A DNA stretch of 64,000 nt, taken from assembly GCF_019308355.1 (NCBI RefSeq), contig NZ_JAAGKM010000001.1, positions 62,001 to 126,000 of the forward strand, written 5' to 3'. The notes beneath the pieces are model-generated. The model saw only the letters and a program-made list of their open reading frames with translations. It ran no database searches and was not told the origin of the DNA. Source of the DNA: Empedobacter falsenii. Its GTDB lineage: Bacteria; Bacteroidota; Bacteroidia; Flavobacteriales; Weeksellaceae. Shown here piece after piece: positions 59,764-64,000 of this stretch. Position numbers and translations under genes: made by a program. Positions within the stretch are counted from its first letter, which is position 1; each line of letters opens with the position of its first letter.

Positions 59764-60507
59764 TTAATTCCATCTATATAAATTCTTTTTCCAATGTCTT
59801 GTTAACAAGAAGCCAATCAATCCACCTCCTAAATGTGCAAAGTGAGCTACATTTCCAATGTTTTGATATCCCATATAAAACTCAATTAATACCATAATTG
59901 GAATAAAATATTTTGCTTTTACAGGAACTGGGAAAAAGATTAACATTAATTTTTCATCTGGATATAATACTGCGAATGCTAACAATAAACCATATATAGC
60001 TCCAGAAGCACCAACCATTGGTGTTACATAATTTGTCAAAAGTTCTGATGCAGCTTGGTTAGTTTGAATAATTGAATTGGTATGATACCCACCTTGCATA
60101 TTCAATTTTGCAGCTTCATAAATTTGACTAAAACCTATTCTTTTCGCCTGAACTGCTTCTTTTAGCTGCTCTATTTGAAAGTAATTAACTGCATTAAACA
60201 ATATAAAACCGCCTAAACCAGCTAACAAATAAAGCGTCAAGAATTTCTTTGGCCCAAAGGTTTGCTCTACAACAGAGCCAAACATCCACAACGCAAACAT
60301 ATTAAACAATATATGTGTAAAATCTGCATGCATAAACATATGCGTCAAAATTTGCCAAAATTTGAAGTTGGGGGACTCAGGATAAAAAGCACCTAAAATC
60401 ACTCTCAAATCGATTTGCCTAGTCTGCATAAAAACAAAAGTCGCTAGAAAGAACAAACCGTTTATAATAAGTAAATTCTTTGTAATCGGTGGTATAGATT
60501 GTCTCAT
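59764..60507 (-). CDS. Rhomboid intramembrane serine protease
   Basis: A second rhomboid of 247 residues, with catalytic Ser168 in GASGAIYG and His225 in AHLGGGLIG. The HMFMHADFTHILFNMFAL block of the L1 region is also present. An insert of about 50 residues between helices 3 and 4 (AVQAKRIGFSQIYEAAKLN onward) is longer than usual. It lies 4 bp after mutL and 3 bp before the next rhomboid. Confidence 0.93.
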   Translation of the reverse strand: MRQSIPPITKNLLIINGLFFLATFVFMQTRQIDLRVILGAFYPESPNFKFWQILTHMFMHADFTHILFNMFALWMFGSVVEQTFGPKKFLTLYLLAGLGGFILFNAVNYFQIEQLKEAVQAKRIGFSQIYEAAKLNMQGGYHTNSIIQTNQAASELLTNYVTPMVGASGAIYGLLLAFAVLYPDEKLMLIFFPVPVKAKYFIPIMVLIEFYMGYQNIGNVAHFAHLGGGLIGFLLTRHWKKNLYRWN

Positions 60508-60511
60508 TCGT

Positions 60512-62296
60512 TTATTGTAATGTTTTTTTGATATCAGCCGTATTCATCTGCACAAAAATTGGGCGTCCGTATGGCGTATAATTCGGATTTGGTAGTCTTA
60601 ACAATTCTTCAACCAAAGTTTGCATTTGTTCAGATTTTAATGAAACTCCTTTTTTAACAGCCGCATTTTTTGCTAAAATTTTTGCAAACGTATTTTCTAA
60701 TTCAATTGATTCTTGGTATTCTAATTCCTCGATAAAATCCATAAAAACAGACACTACATCCTCTTGTTGCACATCAACAGGAATCGCATTAATCTGTATT
60801 GCTTCTTCATCCAACGAAATATCAAAACCAAAACTCAACAATTGATGCTCTACATTGATTAATTTCTGACGATCATTTGGCGAAAGTTCCAACTCAATCG
60901 GGAAAAGCATTTGTTGTACCAAAGCACTTCCATTATTTGAATGTATAAATTTTTCGAATAATATTTTTTGATGCGCGCGATGTTGATCGATGATTAACAA
61001 TTCGCCACGATATTCAACAACCAAATATTGATTCATCCATTGAATTACTTCAAAACTATCATGAAAATCTTCAGATTCAAATAATTGATGCGCATGATTA
61101 TTTTCGATTTCTAACTCAACAGCATCTTTATAAAAATCCATATTCGCACGAATATCAGACGGTTTCGGCGCTCTTGTTTGTTGATGCTCGAAAGGGTTAA
61201 AACTAGAATCAACCGTAATTTCTGGCATTTTAATTTCTGTATCTTCCGTCGCAGATGGAATAAATGCCCAGTTTGGATCTTGTTCAAAATCCAACGAAGG
61301 AATTACATTAAATTGTCCCAAAGCGTGTTTTACAGCAGCTCTAAGAATAGTAAAAATCAATGCTTCATCCTCAAATTTAATTTCTGTTTTAGTTGGATGA
61401 ATGTTAATATCAATTTTTGACGGATCAATTTCTAAATACAAAAAATAAGAAGGACTATACCCCGTTGGCAACAAACTCTCAAAAGCATCTACGATTGCAT
61501 TATGCAAATATCCACTACGAATAAAGCGATTATTCACAAAGAAAAATTGTTCGCCACGCGATTTTTTTGCAGCATCTGGTTTCCCCACAAAACCTTTCAC
61601 TTTTACAATTTCTGTATCTTCTTCAACGGATATAATTTGTGAACTTAATTTTTTTCCGAAAATTTGAGCAATACGTTGTTTCAGATTTCCGGCTTTCAAA
61701 TGATAAACCTCTGCATCATTGTGATGTAAAAAGAAACTAATGTTTTCGTGCGCCATCGAAACACGTTGAAACTCATCTTGAATATGACGAAATTCAACCT
61801 GATTAGATTTTAAGAAATTACGACGAGCAGGCACATTATAGAAAAGATTTTTGACCGAAATAGACGTTCCAACTGGACAAACAACAGGATCTTGATTGCG
61901 AACTTCTCCACCTTCAATCACCAATTGCGAACCAACCTCATCCTCTTCTCGACATGTTTTCGTTTCTACTTGCGCAACAGCTGCAATCGACGCTAAAGCC
62001 TCTCCACGAAAACCTTTTGTATGAATATTATAAATATCCTCTGTCTTTCTTATTTTTGAAGTTGCGTGACGTTCAAAAGCCATTCGAACATCTGTCACAC
62101 TCATTCCCGAACCATTATCAATCACTTGAATCAAGCTTCTGCCAGCATCTTTTACAATTACCTGAATAGAAGTTGCACCAGAATCCACCGCATTTTCAAT
62201 CAATTCTTTTATCACAGAAGCTGGTCGTTGTACAACTTCTCCTGCGGCAATTTGATTGGCTACATGATCTGGCAGTAATTGAATAATATCGTTCAT
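60512..62296 (-). CDS. mutL: DNA mismatch repair protein MutL
   Basis: Links MutS mismatch recognition to strand removal. In the 594-residue protein the N-terminal GHKL ATPase has ELIENAVDSGATS, DNGSGM and GFRGEALASIAA. The C-terminal dimerisation domain starts near 400. The endonuclease motif DQHAxxExxxxE reads DQHRAHQKILFE (Asp437), with Arg for Ala and Gln for the first Glu. The CPHGRP motif reads TPYGRP (about 574-579). So the metal-dependent nicking site seems altered. It heads an operon with two rhomboids and the EEP gene. Confidence 0.96.
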   Translation of the reverse strand: MNDIIQLLPDHVANQIAAGEVVQRPASVIKELIENAVDSGATSIQVIVKDAGRSLIQVIDNGSGMSVTDVRMAFERHATSKIRKTEDIYNIHTKGFRGEALASIAAVAQVETKTCREEDEVGSQLVIEGGEVRNQDPVVCPVGTSISVKNLFYNVPARRNFLKSNQVEFRHIQDEFQRVSMAHENISFFLHHNDAEVYHLKAGNLKQRIAQIFGKKLSSQIISVEEDTEIVKVKGFVGKPDAAKKSRGEQFFFVNNRFIRSGYLHNAIVDAFESLLPTGYSPSYFLYLEIDPSKIDINIHPTKTEIKFEDEALIFTILRAAVKHALGQFNVIPSLDFEQDPNWAFIPSATEDTEIKMPEITVDSSFNPFEHQQTRAPKPSDIRANMDFYKDAVELEIENNHAHQLFESEDFHDSFEVIQWMNQYLVVEYRGELLIIDQHRAHQKILFEKFIHSNNGSALVQQMLFPIELELSPNDRQKLINVEHQLLSFGFDISLDEEAIQINAIPVDVQQEDVVSVFMDFIEELEYQESIELENTFAKILAKNAAVKKGVSLKSEQMQTLVEELLRLPNPNYTPYGRPIFVQMNTADIKKTLQ

Positions 62297-62346
62297 ATTT
62301 TCGTATAAATTGATTTAATTTTGACTATTTTTTTAATCAAACTTTA

Positions 62347-62354
62347 CAAATATA
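62347..62354 (-). promoter_or_regulatory. -7 promoter element of mutL
   Basis: On the minus strand TATATTTG matches TAnnTTTG exactly, 50 bp before the mutL ATG. Two adjoining palindromes lie 32-60 bp upstream of it. Confidence 0.5.
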
Positions 62355-62385
62355 CAAACAAATCTCTCTTTTGACCTTATTCTCT

Positions 62386-62414
62386 ATAAGTGAAACTTAT
62401 CAACAATTGTTGAT
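62386..62414. promoter_or_regulatory. Double palindrome upstream of mutL, candidate operator
   Basis: ATAAGT-GAA-ACTTAT (62386-62400) is joined directly to the perfect 16-bp palindrome ATCAACAATTGTTGAT (62399-62414). This is an operator-like arrangement between the mutL promoter and the DUF2750 terminator. No regulator is known. Confidence 0.45.
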
Positions 62415-62466
62415 GTTTTAAGTTTTAACTTTTGAATAATAAATTCATAATTTTTAACAATAAAAA

Positions 62467-62496
62467 AGGTAGACAAATGCCTCTACCTATTTTTTT
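62467..62496 (-). terminator. Rho-independent terminator of the putP-DUF2750 unit
   Basis: A 7-bp stem (AGGTAGA with TCTACCT) has an 8-nt loop, flanked by A run and T run on the two sides. It is just beyond the DUF2750 stop on the minus strand. Confidence 0.8.
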
Positions 62497-62501
62497 ATAT
62501 T

Positions 62502-62881
62502 TCATTGATATTGTTCTAATTCATCTTTTAAGTCCCTAGCGAATTCTTCTAAACTAACGACAAAACCAGTTTTATCTGTAGGAAAAACATTTATCAATAA
62601 ATTATTTTCATCAATATAATAGAAAAGAGTTTCTTCGAAATCATCTAAAGTCAATTTCAATATTTTGCAATTTTCCCAACCATCATTTTTTGTTAATTCA
62701 GCAAATTCTTTCGCTGACCAAATTGGAAATATTTTTTTATCATTAATTATAGAAATAGCATAATTACCATCAGGAAAAATCATTATATAAGCAGTTTCCC
62801 CGTCAGCAATTTTTCGAATAAATATTGATAGCGCTCAAAATGATTTAACTTTAATATATTTTCCATTTCTTTTGGATGCAT
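62502..62881 (-). pseudogene. DUF2750 domain protein, interrupted by a frameshift
   Basis: The ATG at 62881 opens a frame reading MHPKEMENILKLNHFERYQY, the normal DUF2750 N-terminus. It hits a stop after about 32 codons. A second frame carries the rest (FEKIADGETAYIMIFPDGNY, then FPIWSAKEFAEL and the ending SLEEFARDLKDELEQY) down to 62502. One extra base in the five-T run at 62810-62814 would join the two into about 126 residues, the family's usual size. The second half alone could start at the ATG at 62783 as 93 residues. Either a one-base deletion or a sequencing error explains this. The first ATG lies 1 nt after the putP stop. Confidence 0.7.
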
Positions 62882-62882
62882 G

Positions 62883-64000
62883 TTAATTCTCTTTCAAAAC
62901 AGCTTTCATTTCATCAAATTCTTTGTCAATTTCTTTATTAGGTTTTTGAGTCATTAACGAAACGACATAAATTGCGATAACCGAAGATAAAAACCCAGGT
63001 ATCATTTCATACCAATCTTTGTAATCGTGATTTACATAAACCCAAGCTAAGACAACAATTCCTCCTGTTAACATACCTGCTAAAGCTCCTTGCCAAGAAG
63101 TTTTTTTCCAAAAAAGAGAGAAAACGATTACTGGTCCAAATGCAGATCCAAATCCTGCCCAAGCATTTCCAACTAAATTTAGAATAGAATCTTTTGGTGT
63201 TAATGACAACAACACCGCGATTAATGCTACAATTAAAACCGATAAACGACTTGCTGTTAATAACTGTTTTGGTGTTGCTTTTTTGTTCAAAAATGCTTTG
63301 TAAATATCTTCTGTTAACGAACTTGATGTTACTAATAATTGTGAAGAAATTGTACTCATTACAGCTGCTAAAATTGCTGATAATAAAAATCCACCAACTA
63401 ATGGATGAAACAAAACACGTGAAAAATAAATAAAAATCGTTTCTGCTTCTGTTTTAGACCCATCAAATTTTAACATTGTTGTTTGATCAAATTTCATTAA
63501 ATATGCGATACCAACTAAACCAACTAAAAGTGCTCCACCTACTGTAAAAATCATCCATGTAATTCCAATATCTTTAGCTTTCGCTAAATCTTTCGGGTTT
63601 CCAATCGCCATAAAACGTACTAAAATATGGGGCTGACCACAATATCCTAACCCCCAAGCCATCAAGGATAATATACTAACTGTTGTTGTACCTTTAAATA
63701 AATCTAAATATTTATCGCCTTTATCATTAATCAACGAAAAGGTTTCACCAACTCCACCAATTTCAGAAATTGCTACAATCGGAACAATAACCAAAGCCAA
63801 AACCATAATCGTCCCTTGTACGAAATCAGTTAAACTTACCGCTAAAAAACCACCTAAAAAAGTGTATAATACAACTACAAAACTTGTCATCCAAAGTCCA
63901 GTCATATAATCTAATCCAAAAGCAGATTCAAACAATTTGCCTCCAGAAACCATTCCAGCAGAAGTATATAATGTAAAAAATATTAAGATTAATATTGAAG
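62883..64000 (-). CDS. putP: Sodium/proline symporter PutP, 3' part
   Basis: A sodium:solute symporter (SLC5/SSS) cut by the right edge of the window; its N-terminus lies beyond 64000. Visible residues include FFTLYTSAGMVSGGKLFESAFGLDY, GGFLAVSLTDFVQG, CGQPHILVRFMAIGNPKDL and SSQLLVTSSSLTEDIYK, the Na+-site helix signature of PutP. About nine to ten membrane helices are seen. It most likely brings in L-proline with Na+. It shares a transcript with the DUF2750 gene (1 nt gap). Confidence 0.93.
   Translation of the reverse strand, partial: SILILIFFTLYTSAGMVSGGKLFESAFGLDYMTGLWMTSFVVVLYTFLGGFLAVSLTDFVQGTIMVLALVIVPIVAISEIGGVGETFSLINDKGDKYLDLFKGTTTVSILSLMAWGLGYCGQPHILVRFMAIGNPKDLAKAKDIGITWMIFTVGGALLVGLVGIAYLMKFDQTTMLKFDGSKTEAETIFIYFSRVLFHPLVGGFLLSAILAAVMSTISSQLLVTSSSLTEDIYKAFLNKKATPKQLLTASRLSVLIVALIAVLLSLTPKDSILNLVGNAWAGFGSAFGPVIVFSLFWKKTSWQGALAGMLTGGIVVLAWVYVNHDYKDWYEMIPGFLSSVIAIYVVSLMTQKPNKEIDKEFDEMKAVLKEN

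Overview
This is 64 kb of A+T-rich bacterial chromosome from a member of the Bacteroidota, most likely class Flavobacteriia and perhaps near Empedobacter/Weeksella/Chryseobacterium. The placement is inferred from gene content. It rests on a Bacteroidota-type LptD, two DUF3078 proteins, a type IX secretion (T9SS) cargo protein, a TlpA protein with a DUF4369-like N-terminus, a DEDDh exonuclease fused to a GIY-YIG domain, and many copies of the Bacteroidota -7 promoter element TAnnTTTG. Nearly all genes are core or housekeeping. I found no rRNA, tRNA, insertion sequence, prophage, CRISPR array or recognisable defence island, and no gene-free stretch longer than about 280 bp.

Layout. 1-9.4 kb: start of ruvB, hemH, tandem DUF3078 genes, a small membrane protein, a GNAT acetyltransferase, hutI, a DUF4026-like protein, yicC-gmk and an alpha/beta hydrolase. 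9.4-24.2 kb, mostly minus strand: Ca2+-type P-ATPase, O-methyltransferase and NlpC/P60 peptidase, acs, mutS with an M48 lipoprotein peptidase, a SpoU methyltransferase, a GNAT, a dispersed repeat, dgt, and a LemA-TPM-TPM operon. 24.2-30.0 kb, minus strand: a conserved small protein whose upstream region is a 15-copy heptanucleotide repeat, a two-gene Fe-S redox pair interrupted by a HAD gene, an MCE/MlaD protein and a murein amidase. 30-45 kb, plus strand: lptD-ridA-membrane protein-pdxA, DUF177-rpmF, accB-accC, tig-clpP, clpX, a T9SS cargo protein with a tiny partner, and a thioredoxin-like protein. 45-51 kb, minus strand: the rod-shape operon mreB-mreC-mreD-mrdA-rodA. 51-64 kb: sppA diverging from folK, an OmpA protein, a DEDDh/GIY-YIG nuclease beside a HerA-like ATPase, an EEP phosphatase, two rhomboid proteases and mutL, then a frameshifted DUF2750 gene and the 3' part of putP.

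Functional themes are the cell envelope (LptD, MCE, amidase, PBP2/RodA/Mre, OmpA, SppA, rhomboids), protein quality control (trigger factor, ClpP, ClpX), mismatch repair (MutS and MutL) and central metabolism (acetyl-CoA synthetase, acetyl-CoA carboxylase, PLP and haem synthesis). I see no obvious new multi-gene system. The observations most worth checking are small: the heptamer array forming the -33 region of a promoter, a structured 90-bp inverted-repeat element before tig, palindromes before mreB and mutL, a GIY-YIG domain that has lost its catalytic signature, MutL without the canonical endonuclease motifs, the frameshifted DUF2750 gene, and TTG starts on clpX and lptD.
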